Positions 45,616-56,123 of a stretch of DNA of 64,000 bases are shown here, one piece after another. Numbering within the stretch: the first letter of the stretch is position 1; each line of letters starts with the position of its first letter. Location of the stretch: assembly GCA_020744225.1 (NCBI GenBank), contig JAGMWG010000011.1, forward strand, positions 620,001 to 684,000, written 5' to 3'. The translations under genes were made by a program, and so were the position numbers. Below the pieces are notes generated by a model, which was not told where the DNA came from, searched no databases, and was given only the letters and a program-made list of their open reading frames with translations. Origin of the DNA: Paraphoma chrysanthemicola (Eukaryota > Ascomycota > Dothideomycetes > Pleosporales > Phaeosphaeriaceae).

Positions 45616-47604
45616 ATGGCTTCGACCGTTCTTGGAAAGAGGACTCGCAGTTCTGCCAACGCAGATGCATCAGGTAAGGATGATCCGCGTTCGGGTCGTC
45701 GTTTCTCGGCCAACGCGTCTCTAACACGACACGCAGATTCAAAGTCGACCGTCTCAACGCGTGCAAAGCGACGGGCGCAGTTTGTTATTCACGATGAAGG
45801 AGAGAATGAGAACCCATTCGTCACGCCAAAGAGGAAGACTGTGCACGATGGCGACGCAATGGACGTGGACGAGGAAGTTGCAGAGAAGCCATCAGCAAAA
45901 CGCGGAAGGAAAGCTGCCACGACACCTGCTAAGCATGGCGCACTTGGCGCACGCCTTCCTCTATCCCTCGCAAAAGAGAATTCGCCTGCGAAAGCTCCTG
46001 CAGCGTCACCAGCGAAGGTCGCTCCTACACCTTCGACTCCCAGACACAGGGACGCGCTCGCCAACAAAGTCGCAGTCACGCCAAGGCACAGGCTCATCAT
46101 CGCTGGCCGACCGCTGACCCCTCGCACACCACACACACCCGGAACTCCTCGGCATACAGGACCCACCGTCTACAATGAAGCACGACAAGTCTTTGCTCGT
46201 GGCTCGGCGCCAACATCCCTGTATGGACGTGAAAAGGAGCGCACCGAGCTTGAGAGCTTTATCACCACGCGAACAAAAAGCAAGAAGTCCGGGTGCATGT
46301 ATGTTTCAGGTCCGCCTGGCACAGGCAAGAGTGCCTTCGTCAGCGATGTCTGTCGCTCAGTATGTGCCGATGGATCCGTCAAGTCTGGCTACATCAATTG
46401 CATGAGTGTCAAGAACGCAACAGATCTCTACCGGACGTTGCTGGAGGAGTTTGTGGACATCACAGAAGTTGCTGAGGGCGAAGAAATGGACGCGCTCAAG
46501 GAGCTTTTCATGCAGCGCAAAACTTCATACGTTGTCACTCTCGACGAAGTGGACCATCTCCTGGAGCTGGACAGCGATCTACTATACAACGTCTTCGAAT
46601 GGTCGCTCCAGAAGAACTCTGGGTTAGTTCTCGTCGGCATCGCAAATGCTCTCGACTTCACAGATCGATTTCTTCCACGACTCAAGGCTCGCGGCCTCAA
46701 GCCTCAACTTCTTCCGTTCCTCCCATATACCGCGGCACAAATCTCGTCTGTCATCACATCTAAGCTCAGGGCTTTGCTTCCAGCGGACTCGGAACAGCTT
46801 CCTTTCCTCCATCCAACCGCCATCATGTTCCTGTCAAAGAAGGTTGCATCACAATCTGGGGACTTGCGCAAGGCTTTTGACATCTGCCGCCGAGCCATTG
46901 ACCTGATCGAGGCCGACACTCGCGATCAGCACGCGAAGAAAGCTACTGAGATTACGCCCTCCCCGACTCCATCACCCACGAAGACTCCGCTCGTGGAGAA
47001 CATCAATTTGTCTTCGCCAGTTATTCGATCACCATCAAAACTCAAGACACACAGCGTACTCGCCAACTCGCTAGCTCAGCTCACGGTAGCGACCGCTCCT
47101 CGCGCCACAATTGCACACATTGCAAAGATCACAGCCACAGTCTTCAGCAACGGTACTTCGCAACGCCTTCGTAACCTAAACCTTCAGCAAAAGGCAGTCC
47201 TTTGCTCGCTTGCGGCCATGGAAAGGAAGAAGCGCACTTCTGCTGGCGAAAGTGTTCTAGCTACTCCATCGAAGACCCACAATACCGCACCTACCATCAA
47301 GGAGCTCTTCGAGGCATACACTGCTCTTTGCAAGCGCGAAAACGTCCTACACCCTCTCACGAGCACTGAGTTCCGTGATATCGTTGGAAGTCTGGAGACT
47401 CTCTCACTCATCTCAGCAGTTGAGGGCAAGTCGGGATCGCTGGTCGGTGTCGGAACCCCAAGCAGGCGTGGCAGAGGTCAGGCCTTCCCTGGTGTCATTG
47501 TCGAAGATCGTCGCGTTGCCAGTGCAGTCAGCAACAAGGAGCTCGCTGAGTCTCTGACTGGTCCGGGTATGACCATACTGAAGGATATCTTGGAGGGGCA
47601 GTAG
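45616..47604 (+). CDS. CDC6: DNA replication licensing factor Cdc6/Cdc18
   Basis: AAA+ ATPase that loads the MCM helicase on origins with ORC and Cdt1. The frame is open over 662 codons. A 63-nt internal segment, 45674-45736, looks like an intron (GTAAGG donor, CTAAC branch, CGCAG acceptor), is a multiple of three and has no stop. The spliced form would be 641 residues and read MASTVLGKRTRSSANADASD. The N-terminus holds clustered CDK-type sites (TPSTPRH, TPRTPHTPGTPRH) and KRGRK-like basic patches. The AAA+ core has SLYGREKE, Walker A GPPGTGKS, Walker B TLDEVDHLL, sensor 1 VGIANALDFTDR and sensor 2 SGDLRKAFDICRRAID. A winged-helix domain completes the C-terminus (LFEAYTALCKRE and on). Confidence 0.93.
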   Translation: MASTVLGKRTRSSANADASGKDDPRSGRRFSANASLTRHADSKSTVSTRAKRRAQFVIHDEGENENPFVTPKRKTVHDGDAMDVDEEVAEKPSAKRGRKAATTPAKHGALGARLPLSLAKENSPAKAPAASPAKVAPTPSTPRHRDALANKVAVTPRHRLIIAGRPLTPRTPHTPGTPRHTGPTVYNEARQVFARGSAPTSLYGREKERTELESFITTRTKSKKSGCMYVSGPPGTGKSAFVSDVCRSVCADGSVKSGYINCMSVKNATDLYRTLLEEFVDITEVAEGEEMDALKELFMQRKTSYVVTLDEVDHLLELDSDLLYNVFEWSLQKNSGLVLVGIANALDFTDRFLPRLKARGLKPQLLPFLPYTAAQISSVITSKLRALLPADSEQLPFLHPTAIMFLSKKVASQSGDLRKAFDICRRAIDLIEADTRDQHAKKATEITPSPTPSPTKTPLVENINLSSPVIRSPSKLKTHSVLANSLAQLTVATAPRATIAHIAKITATVFSNGTSQRLRNLNLQQKAVLCSLAAMERKKRTSAGESVLATPSKTHNTAPTIKELFEAYTALCKRENVLHPLTSTEFRDIVGSLETLSLISAVEGKSGSLVGVGTPSRRGRGQAFPGVIVEDRRVASAVSNKELAESLTGPGMTILKDILEGQ

Positions 47605-47836
47605 GTGGGCGAGTCGCGTCGACGTCGGTGGAGAGTGTTTTCTTTGAGGTGCACAAGTTTGTGACTGTTGCATTCTGGTTGGACACGACGGTTGGAAGAA
47701 TCGGGTTCATGGATGGCGTTTAAGAGCCACTTCGGGTTTTGCATAGCATGGCGTTTACACTGTTGTCAGGCCTTCTTGTTTGAGAGGCTTTTGCATAGCA
47801 AGCATAGCATAGCGTTTGTTTTATGACGTACTGTAT

Positions 47837-47887
47837 GATACGTAAAGAGAAATTCATCATCACAACGTACTCGATCCTTCGATGATG
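47837..47887 (+). repeat. Dispersed 51-bp repeat, copy 1
   Basis: This 51-bp stretch matches 52059-52109 at 49 of 51 positions. Its centre has a CATCATC...GATGATG inverted arm pair of 7 bp, so it could fold as a hairpin. Looser similarity seems to continue for about 60 bp downstream in both copies. The identity is far above chance, so both copies are probably remnants of one mobile or duplicated element. Confidence 0.85.
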
Positions 47888-48521
47888 TGGATGATCTGTT
47901 GTAGTTGAGTGAAATGCTGGCATTCTATTTGACACAATCGCACTCCTTCCGTGCTGACCATGGACCAGACATTTGTGCACGAACCACTTTTCAGCGTCAC
48001 TAATCGCTCTTAGTCGCGACTGTATCTAGAGTGATAGTCGCCAACAATGGTTTGATCAAAGACAACATCTGCTTCGCCCTAGTGCTGTGGTCATTGATTT
48101 CGGTCTTTGTCTTTTGACGGAAGGCAGTTCTTGAAGCACTCATACAACTTTAGACTATGGTAGTAACGGTAAAAGCTGGTAGACTTATGCTACCCTATTT
48201 AGAGAATTGAGCTAGTAAAAGTTTATAAGGTAAAATAGTCTCTGTGAGCCACAATCAGGCTCTACAGTTGCGGGCCACGTTGTCGAGTACTCTGGTCCTG
48301 TGCCCAGGATCATTTAACCTGATTTTGCACATTATGGATGCGCTCTGCAGCCTATGGCCCTTTTCGGTTCCCTTTCGGAACTGGGGTACGGGTTCGATTT
48401 CATGTTTTCAAGTCTCTCAGCATGTTATGTTGTCCGAGCAGCACTAACGAATTGGCCTCGATAGCACTGCCTTTCCACCATATGGGCAACCTAAAGTCGC
48501 ATTCTTGAGCCACACATGCTT

Positions 48522-48652
48522 CGAGGCTAGCCACCCTCCAAGGCTAGCCGAAGTTCCAGAGGTTCGCCATAGTTCGTAGCCAGTCTTGGCTTTGGGCTGG
48601 CCTAAGAAAATCGGCTGGCCTCTGAATGTTTTGGCTGGTCTGCCCTGATGGC
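48522..48652 (+). repeat. Cluster of short GGCTRGCC-like words
   Basis: Five or six copies of GGCTAGCC, GGCTGGCC or near variants (TGGCTGGTC, TAGCCAGTC) occur irregularly within about 130 bp. GGCTAGCC and GGCCAGCC types are partly palindromic. It could be a decayed simple repeat or protein-binding cluster, and its function is unknown. Confidence 0.4.
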
Positions 48653-49567
48653 TAACACCACTCAGCTGACGTTCTCCGCGATTACATCTGGTCTATTGCA
48701 AGGGCCTGACTTCGTTTTATGATATTTGAACGTGTACATTCTACATGAATTCCAGCCTTGTCCACCTGGGCAATCACGAAAGCTAGCTTTGGTCTTCGGG
48801 CTGTAACACTCAAAGGGTTTGCCGCTTGGAATAGAAGCGCGTTTCATGTGAGAGATAGCGGCATGATGATTATGCTAAAATGAAGAGTTGACGAGCACTT
48901 AAGGGTAAATCAGGACAGGTTGCTAATTTCACAAATTGCCCGCATAGCTGATGGCTTTGGCTATCTGTAATAGCTGATTGGTTGAATTAGCACCGTGGCT
49001 TTTGATACTGCCTACGGAATTTCGGACTTGCAGTGCATAACAGGTGTTTACTCTTGCGTAATCAAAGGTGCCTTTGAGTGTTGGATGTGAACATGGTGCA
49101 GGGGCTTGTGTTGTTGTAGGACCTAACATCGACGATGAGGAGATGCTGCCATCGGTTAGATGTTCAACATTCTTCAGTTTAGCCCCGCCATGCGTCTCAT
49201 GCGCTAGGCCGTATCTATATAAATGTCCTGCTTGCGCAATCGCAAGTTATAGTCCGTATGGAGTAATGTCCATGTACCGGCTTCAGCATTAAGCAGGAAT
49301 CGACGCCAAACCTCGCACTCGATGTGTTGAGGATACAGTTTAGACGTGTGCTATGTTAAGGAAGCGGCAATCTCACATGTGAGGATAGCCGCCAGCTTTC
49401 TTCACCAGGCTAGCACCGCATATCTCATTGGCGGCGCTTGACGATGCCTAGTGCAGTTCCTCCGTCTTACGGCGTAACGCCCTTCACTCAGAACATACTT
49501 AAACCTAGCCTCGCTCCCATGCAAATTCGTCCAAGAAGTTCGCTCTCCCACAACGTGCACAATTGCG

Positions 49568-50919
49568 ATGGCTGAGCCTATAAGCCTTGCGTCTGGCGTA
49601 TTGGCCCTCGCCATTTTCACTCACAAATCATGTCTCACGCTCTACACAACGATACAGAGCTTCAAAACCCATCCCAAACGGGTGCGCGACCTCATCGAAG
49701 AGCTAGAAGCACTGTTGGGCGTTTTGGAGTCATTGAGCGACTCACTGCAGACACACACAGACGTAGATCTCCCCGCCCTTGATCTACCCTTGCGACGATG
49801 TGGCAGTGCTTGCGGCGAGTTTTTACAAGAGCTCCAGAAATGCTGCTCACGATCTGGGGGCGATCAAACAAGTTTCCGAGACTGGGCCAAGTTAAGGTAC
49901 ATGGGAGACAACATCGACGATTTTAAGGACTCACTGGCAGCATACAAGTCGACGATCAACATCGCACTTACGGATATGCAGCTGTAAGACAGATAGCTCT
50001 ACGTCTAACTTTACCCACCAACTCTCGCTAATTTCCCTTCCTTAGTCGCAAATCATCCGTTGCTATGGAACGCCTTGGAGAATACAAAGACCTCATCAAG
50101 ACTGCAACCAACGATCTCGAGGCGCGACTCGAAACCATTGACGAAAAACTCCAATCCTTGTTGGACCGTACAACGTCAAGCGCCGCAAGCACGGAACTCA
50201 AAAGCATAGAGGACGAGCGCTTAAGCACACAGAAATGCCTTTTAATCTGCGCTCAATTCTCCAAACTTATCGACGAGCTCCAGTTCTCAGCAGCAAAGAA
50301 TCTCCCTAAAGGCTCAGATACCGTTCCTCAGAAAATCACGAGTGATGGCATAGAAGAATGCAGAGTCAGCATGGAACAAACCACTGCGAGGCTAGAAAGC
50401 CACATGCAGGACATACTAGATCGAATGACGTCTCATTCAAGCGCAACAATGACACAAGAGGACACAAGATACCTTGCAGGATTGCGCGAAGAATGGAAAA
50501 CCGCCCGTAAGTGCAGAGATATCTGCTTTCAAGCGAATCAGCACTTGAACGAGAATATCAGTGTTATCGACAATCACGCTACAGGCAACAAAGCTGTACA
50601 AATGCTGGTGTCACATAGTCAAAAGACAATCCATGGCAAGAACCGTGGCTATGGAGACCAGATCAGGCAACTCGGTGGCCATCTCAGTGACCAATCAATT
50701 CAGAAGATATCTGGCGACTTCTTGCAGATGGTCGTTCAGAAACCTGGGGAGACATATTTGTCATCCCAGGGGGACGCGCTATCCTCGGAGAACAATCAGA
50801 AAGAGGGGCCCACGGAGTGGCGACCGCAATATGGCACTGGACAAAAGCTCAAATCTCGCCTTGTTCCGGACGCCATGACGAGTCCCGAAATCCCACGTGG
50901 GGCTGGGCCTGATAAATAA
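49568..50919 (+). CDS. Stand-alone STAND N-terminal domain protein (Helo-like/PigL_N)
   Basis: Exons 49568-49983 and 50046-50919 (62-nt intron) give 429 residues. The start MAEPISLASGVLALAIFTHKSCLTLYTTIQSF, then VRDLIEELEALLGVLESLSDSL, is the opening of the fungal Helo-like N-terminal family (Pfam Helo_like_N, also called azaphilone cluster protein L N-terminal). That domain often sits before NACHT or NB-ARC modules in NLR-like STAND proteins. The rest is helical, with coiled-coil-like stretches (KTATNDLEARLETIDEKLQSL and on) and two similar CLLICAQF/CRDICFQAN elements. Such stand-alone versions are common in Pezizomycotina, and their role is unclear. No NACHT, kinase or membrane segment is present. 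Degenerate hydrolase remains lie just downstream. Confidence 0.75.
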
Positions 50920-51528
50920 TACCGCTGTTAATATTTCGTTCCTTGATGTGCATCTTTGTGATATCAGCTGGATTGAGTGAGGGGTAGAGGGGGTATTTTA
51001 TGTCTTTCTGTGTAGCGCTTCAGCATCGTTGCGGTACAAACCAAGTAAACAAAGCTCATATCAGTCAATATTATTAATGTTGAGACTCTACAGCTTTCGT
51101 GCTATATACATTGGCCACACTGGAAAAAGCGATTGAGAAAAATGGCTGGCTGCTAGAGCCGAGCTTTGTATGCGTAGAGGGAGTATATCGTTACTTGAGT
51201 ACTGGAAATACGGGCATATTTTCATCGTTGCGCTCAAAAACGGCTAATTGACTTGCCACCTTCTGTTTGAAAATTCATTCACAGAGCCGCAGGTGAGACA
51301 ACCATGCCGGGGTGGACATGGCTTTCCCACGAACAGGGCCACGGCATTGATCGACCCACGCCCAATCATCCGCCAACAACATCGTCTGCAGCGACAAAGT
51401 CTTCAGCACGACAAACTTTTCCTTCGAGATTAACAGACAATATGATCGCAGCGCGCACAGCTTCACACCACAAGGACTAGCAATCATTCCATCCTAAGCC
51501 TCATTATCGTACAAAGTCTGACTGGAGA

Positions 51529-52000
51529 TTGAGGAAGGGCATCACCGGCCAATGTTCCACTGACCCATGGTCGAGGACTCTGCTGCCGTCAAATGCGACA
51601 AACGCCCGCATACTCCCTTTCGGTTACTACGCCTACGCGAGTGACTGGCGAGGCATGGTCTCGAAAACCAGGATGGGTACCCACGCGATGAGTCTGCTGG
51701 CTGATGTAGAGCTATATACAGAGAAGGAAAACGACACGGTACGCCCCCATCGGAGCTCTACACATAACGCTAGATGTAAATAAGAGGGCAACCACCTGGC
51801 CATGTTCATCTGCCACAGCCTGGGAGATCGTTTGTGTGATAATGTAAGTTGTCTACTGCTGACATACCCTCGGGCTCTTGCTACGGCGCAGCAATGCTCA
51901 GAAGTGGGAATGGACTTGATGAAGGTTGAATTCGATATACCAGACGAAATGCATTGTTGGGTCTTCGGTCACGATTACTGTGTCTCTTCAATGCGTGGAG
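51529..52000 (+). pseudogene. Decayed alpha/beta-hydrolase (lipase-type) STAND module
   Basis: Two frames on the plus strand resemble the serine-hydrolase domain found at the N-terminus of many fungal NACHT/ankyrin STAND proteins. First comes a block reading DPWSRTLLPSNATNARILPF then GYYAYA, as in the typical W-x-x-LLP...NARI-x-xFGY of the family. After about 60 residues and a stop comes FICHSLGDRL, which matches the nucleophile elbow GHSLGG with the Gly before His lost and the second Gly changed to Asp. The intact family uses Ser in this elbow. Stops and frame changes make it broken. No downstream NACHT or repeat part is visible, and copy 2 of the dispersed repeat follows. Confidence 0.6.
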
Positions 52001-52058
52001 ATGTAGAGAATCAACGTGGGTATGTGATCCGGTGGGAAACAAACCAAAGGTATTTGTT

Positions 52059-52109
52059 GATACGTAAAAACAAATTCATCATCACAACGTACTCGATCCT
52101 TCGATGATG
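52059..52109 (+). repeat. Dispersed 51-bp repeat, copy 2
   Basis: Matches 47837-47887 at 49 of 51 positions, in the same orientation and 4.2 kb away. It lies just after the decayed hydrolase sequence. The flanks outside the repeat differ apart from weak downstream similarity. Confidence 0.85.
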
Positions 52110-52801
52110 CAGATTTCCTGTCGTGGTGGTGTTGGATGCTCCTTTGCCATTCGATGTATACTCGCACTACAGTTGTATTGACCTTGATCCGATAGACGCT
52201 GATGAACAGCTTCCTATAGGCACCAAATAGCTCTTTCATGTGGCTGTGTCTCTATAGAGATGAGTGAGTGCGGGTTCTTTCTATCAAGGCAATATTGATG
52301 CTTTGCCATGTTCTAACGTACTTGAGCCAGGGTTTTATGTTTCGTTATAGAGAGGTGGGAATGTGCTAGAATGTCCAAATGGGTAAGCCAACACCTAACA
52401 CCGTGTATATCTTGGCGAAATTGTGGTTACCAGCACTATATCAGTTCCTGTTCGCTGGTAGACGTTCATGCTACTGTCCTACACAACGCGGAAACTTGCT
52501 TTGGGCGTAATAGCATGTAGGAAACAATCATCTCACTGAAACAGGGTAGAAGACATCACAATGCACCAAGTGGTAGCAGAAAGGAGAGATTATGTTTTCG
52601 TCGTTGTATTGATTCAGTGTTTTCAGTGAAAGACTGCATAATTTCAATATGAAAGAATGAACTAGCCAAGATGACGCCAGGACTCGGCTTGCCAGACCCA
52701 ATTGTCTAGAAGCACACAGTGAAGAGTAGACTGATAGACAAAAGAAATGTGAAATCATGCATCCGTATATTTTTGCCCTCGTTGTGAAAAGTATGCCAGC
52801 C
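52110..52801. other. AT-rich gap downstream of repeat copy 2
   Basis: About 700 bp with no supported gene or RNA. Composition is AT-rich. Nothing else seen. Confidence 0.5.
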
Positions 52802-53743
52802 TTACTTGCGCCGGAAGGTCACCCTTAGGCACTCCGATCTGTCGTCATGTAGATTTAGACAAGCATTGGTTCGCACATCAACGCTCGTGCCCGTCCCAAG
52901 TGCCGGTCCTACCACGTTTCTGATCTGTTCCGCAATTTGAAGAAACACACCCTCTGTCGCAAATTCTCCATACTTTTCACAATCCATGTCCTCGACAGTG
53001 ACACGGATTGTGACGTCTTCCAAATGATCAAACCCGTGACAAAGTCCATACAGCCTGTCAGAATTGATGTCGAAGCCTTCTGCCACGGTCTGCACGAATG
53101 AGTACCACGGGACAGAAACCCAGAGGTCTATGACAATCTCGAGATGTCTGAGCCCGGTAAATCTGCGAAGCTCCTGATAGAGGCTTTCGAATTCTTCGGG
53201 ACCGAGTTCTTCGACTTGCACGCGGACTGCTTGAGCTTGTGATGGATTAAGCAGACCGCCGTCTCCAAAGAGGTTGTATACCGAGTTACCATTCGCTTCT
53301 GCAAAGAACTTGAAGTTCCAGACGGCGCGGCGTCGTAGCTGTTCCATTGCCTCTCGGAGGATTGTCTTGTCCACAAGAAGCCATCTTGGAAGTCGATCAC
53401 ATGTTAGGTGATCTCGCGCGCCTTCGTTTTTACCGTTATAAAGAATCGACAGGGTTTCAGAAGCCGGACCGCATGTTCCGACTGGTACATTCTTCGGGTT
53501 GGTCTGAAAGTACTCTACACTGCGGACATACTCTTCGTAGTCGATGATGATCGGAGGTGAATCGTTCCAGAGGTGGTGATAAACGAGGTTGCGTATTTCA
53601 CGCGCCAATTTGTAGAAGTGACAATGTCTCACATTTGGTCTTTGGATGAGCCTTGCTCGCTTCTCGATCGGCTGGTCGTCGGTCGCATAGGTCGCATGCT
53701 CTTCGGAGGCGGATTCAAGCCGTCGCTTCGTGGTTTGCTCCAT
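52802..53743 (-). CDS. Uncharacterised protein with F-box/2EXR-like start
   Basis: Single exon, 313 residues, starting at an ATG. After about 40 residues a block reads FYKLAREIRNLVYHHLWNDS, which resembles the opening of the fungal F-box-like/2EXR family (LP-x-EIR-x-x-Y-x-x-L). Later RLPRWLLVDKTILREAMEQL and ALGTGTSVDVRTN follow. The same two blocks recur in the next minus-strand gene, so the two are diverged tandem copies. No catalytic motif, signal peptide or membrane segment. Proteins of this type are numerous and lineage-specific in Dothideomycetes. Some family members may bind partners through the short motif, but the role is unknown. Confidence 0.65.
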   Translation of the reverse strand: MEQTTKRRLESASEEHATYATDDQPIEKRARLIQRPNVRHCHFYKLAREIRNLVYHHLWNDSPPIIIDYEEYVRSVEYFQTNPKNVPVGTCGPASETLSILYNGKNEGARDHLTCDRLPRWLLVDKTILREAMEQLRRRAVWNFKFFAEANGNSVYNLFGDGGLLNPSQAQAVRVQVEELGPEEFESLYQELRRFTGLRHLEIVIDLWVSVPWYSFVQTVAEGFDINSDRLYGLCHGFDHLEDVTIRVTVEDMDCEKYGEFATEGVFLQIAEQIRNVVGPALGTGTSVDVRTNACLNLHDDRSECLRVTFRRK

Positions 53744-54042
53744 ATCTGGCAGTTCCCTGAGCCAGCAACTGCTTTATTTTCACACGGTCACACGTAATGT
53801 CCGTGTTCATGGGTCTCTAGGTCAAGCCGGGCCTGGTATCGGTGGAATCTGGGGGCTAGGAGTGTTTGGGTTGTCCTATATGGTGATGCTAGTGCTCGAG
53901 CTGGGCGATGGAAGTGGTGAGAGAGCTACCATAGCAAAAACAGGTAAAATTCTCGTGGCAAGAGACGATATCTCTTGGTTCAAAGGAAAGTGTCGCAACG
54001 ACCTTGCTAATGAGCTTCCTTTTCCCAGTGTTGTTGCATAAA

Positions 54043-54867
54043 CTACCTTGGCATAGGCGTCTTCTTAATATACCGGTACCAGTGTTCTACAAACCGCCGA
54101 CTATTTCCCTGCCAGTGCTTCTCATATTTGAGCTCTGGTTGAGGCTGATCAAAGATTACTCGCGCGACCTTCTCCACTCCACGTTTCAATCTCACCAGAC
54201 GCTCCGAACTGAGTGCATTTACCGCAGTGCGAGTACGGTCAGTAGGATCGAACGTATGTATTATCAGACTTGTGATATATAATTGCTGGAACGGTTCGAG
54301 GTAGTCGAGACTCATGTCGTCAAATGTTCCACCACCCTCCGGGACCTTCGAGTTCTCCAATGTGATCGTCAGATGGAGTACTTTTGGCTTGCCATTAGCC
54401 GACATGTCCGCTGCGATACGACTATGGCTCGCCGTGTCATTCAACAGTCTCTCACGACTCGATATGCCACTGAATGGAGTCAGGCTCAAAGTATGCGGAT
54501 GATACTCTTGGAATGGAAGCTCCACAATGTAAGCCCGGTCGGGTCCAAAGATGGTAGTCGATCCAGCGTTAGGATGATATGTTCCTAATGGCAAACGAAT
54601 CCATCTTGACCGGTTGCTTAGAAGATCCAGACTCTCGATGAAAAGAGTTTTGTTGATGAACAGCCAGCTTGGTAGGCTTTCCGTCCTTCTCCGAATCCCA
54701 CGCAAAAGTACATCATTCTCACCATCGGGTGAGCAATAAGTCATAAGGCTCGCTTTCCCAAGATAGGGCACAACAAGATCTGGTGTGTCTAGCCAAAGAA
54801 AGTGGTAGACAAGATCTCGCAGCTCCCTTGGAAGGCCAGAGAAGCTGGGGGGTGTCGGTCGCATCAT
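54043..54867 (-). CDS. Uncharacterised F-box/2EXR-like protein, tandem paralogue
   Basis: Single exon, 274 residues from the first ATG (54865-54867). The frame is open upstream to 54999. SFSGLPRELRDLVYHFLWLDTP near residue 8 aligns with the block in the neighbouring gene, and SLPSWLFINKTLFIESLDLL aligns with that gene's RLPRWLLVDKTILREAMEQL. Outside these blocks the two differ strongly. The C-terminus is basic. The two genes run in the same direction with a 299-bp gap (53744-54042), consistent with an old tandem duplication. No known function. Confidence 0.65.
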   Translation of the reverse strand: MMRPTPPSFSGLPRELRDLVYHFLWLDTPDLVVPYLGKASLMTYCSPDGENDVLLRGIRRRTESLPSWLFINKTLFIESLDLLSNRSRWIRLPLGTYHPNAGSTTIFGPDRAYIVELPFQEYHPHTLSLTPFSGISSRERLLNDTASHSRIAADMSANGKPKVLHLTITLENSKVPEGGGTFDDMSLDYLEPFQQLYITSLIIHTFDPTDRTRTAVNALSSERLVRLKRGVEKVARVIFDQPQPELKYEKHWQGNSRRFVEHWYRYIKKTPMPR

Positions 54868-56123
54868 TTCTCTTGTACCTAGATATGAACTATGTAAACG
54901 GGAATTTATTATGACGTGGTGACCGACAGCAAGAGATGTGGTTCGACAGGCGCAGTGGGCGTGCGTTGTTTGATCAGTGACACGTGAGTGGGTACCCAAC
55001 TACCGACCCCAAGTTTGACGCTAGCCGTGTATGGCGGGAGACATTTTCAGCGCTTCTACTTCATCTTGGAGAGCTATAAGTGGCCGCGTTACTTTGACAT
55101 CTAGCCAGGTCTAAGTTGGTTGCTTTCTTGAAGGCCTCCGCTAGTTCAACGACTTTGGTATCGAATATACAAACCATTGACAACCTCCTATGTGATTCAC
55201 TCAAGAATAGGAGAAGCGCTAGTAGCACTTGAGCAAGCACAGACTGCCGATTGAGGAATCAAGGGATATGAAGAGCAATGTAACACTTATACGATGACTG
55301 CTGGTTGAGTAGCAAGCATACACGACTGCATACATTGCAATTTAAGAGTGTGCATTTCTCTGATATCGCGACCAAAGCTTCGTAGACTAGGCTGTAAAGG
55401 AATCGCTGGCACATCACAACGTCCACACGACGTGACTTTATGCTCAGGTCTGTAAAAGCCAGGACAGACATCATCAACCTGACGATGAAAGTGCCCTATG
55501 ATGAATGCGTGGCAATGGTGCAAACATCGAAGACCTTCGAACACGTAGCCCGGATTAGAGGCCTGGTGACGGAGCCATCTCGCTTCACGCCATACGACCC
55601 CGGATTGAACGCTCGAGGGTTCAAAGTGCTAGTCGAGGTGCACTGCAGTTGTCGATTCTGTACATAGCGATGTACGGCCAATCATTGCGCTCTCTCCCAC
55701 CGCTCGAAAGCCGAAGAAACCGCACCCATAACCAGCCACTGGTGTCTTGTCTCCACTTCACAGACGGTTTTCGTTCTCATGGAAACCTCACACCGCCACG
55801 TGGGCGACGGGTCTCTCCATCGAAAATGCTTTTTCGTGAGTGTGTAAAATTTGCGTTGTTCAATATGGAGGAGAAAGGTCGGGCGCGATGGATGAAAGTT
55901 TTGTAGGCCCTCGGTGGCCGGCGAAACTAGACTGCCGATTGGCCGCGCCACTGCCCCGCGAACTTTCCTTGAGTCAACTCCCGCCATTTTGTGTGTGGGC
56001 TGCGAAGTCGAGTGAACGGCATCAATCCTTCTGCAACCCCAACGCGCGATATCTGACTGTCAGATCCCACGAACCATCAAGCACCCGATATTGTCACGTG
56101 AACCCCCGAAACAACCACCCAGC
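54868..56123. other. Intergenic region upstream of GCD11
   Basis: About 1.25 kb. A plus-strand frame at 55440-55667 (75 codons, ATG start) is weakly protein-like but has no recognised family. Otherwise nothing seen. Confidence 0.5.

Larger units (their letters stand above)
47605..49567. other. Gene-poor, AT-rich interval downstream of CDC6
   Basis: About 2 kb without a supported gene. It contains copy 1 of a dispersed repeat and a run of short GGCTRGCC-like words, both listed separately, plus TA-rich stretches around 48150-48240 such as GTAAAAGCTGG. The look fits decayed transposon sequence, possibly affected by repeat-induced point mutation, but no transposase or reverse-transcriptase frame can be read. 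Confidence 0.45.

Noticed and set aside
48100..48660. Transposon ORF in the AT-rich interval
   Set aside because: Only TA-rich text and short repeated words. No transposase, reverse transcriptase or long terminal repeats can be read.
55440..55667. 75-codon plus-strand ORF upstream of GCD11
   Set aside because: Begins with ATG and looks somewhat protein-like, but short and without homology or splice evidence.
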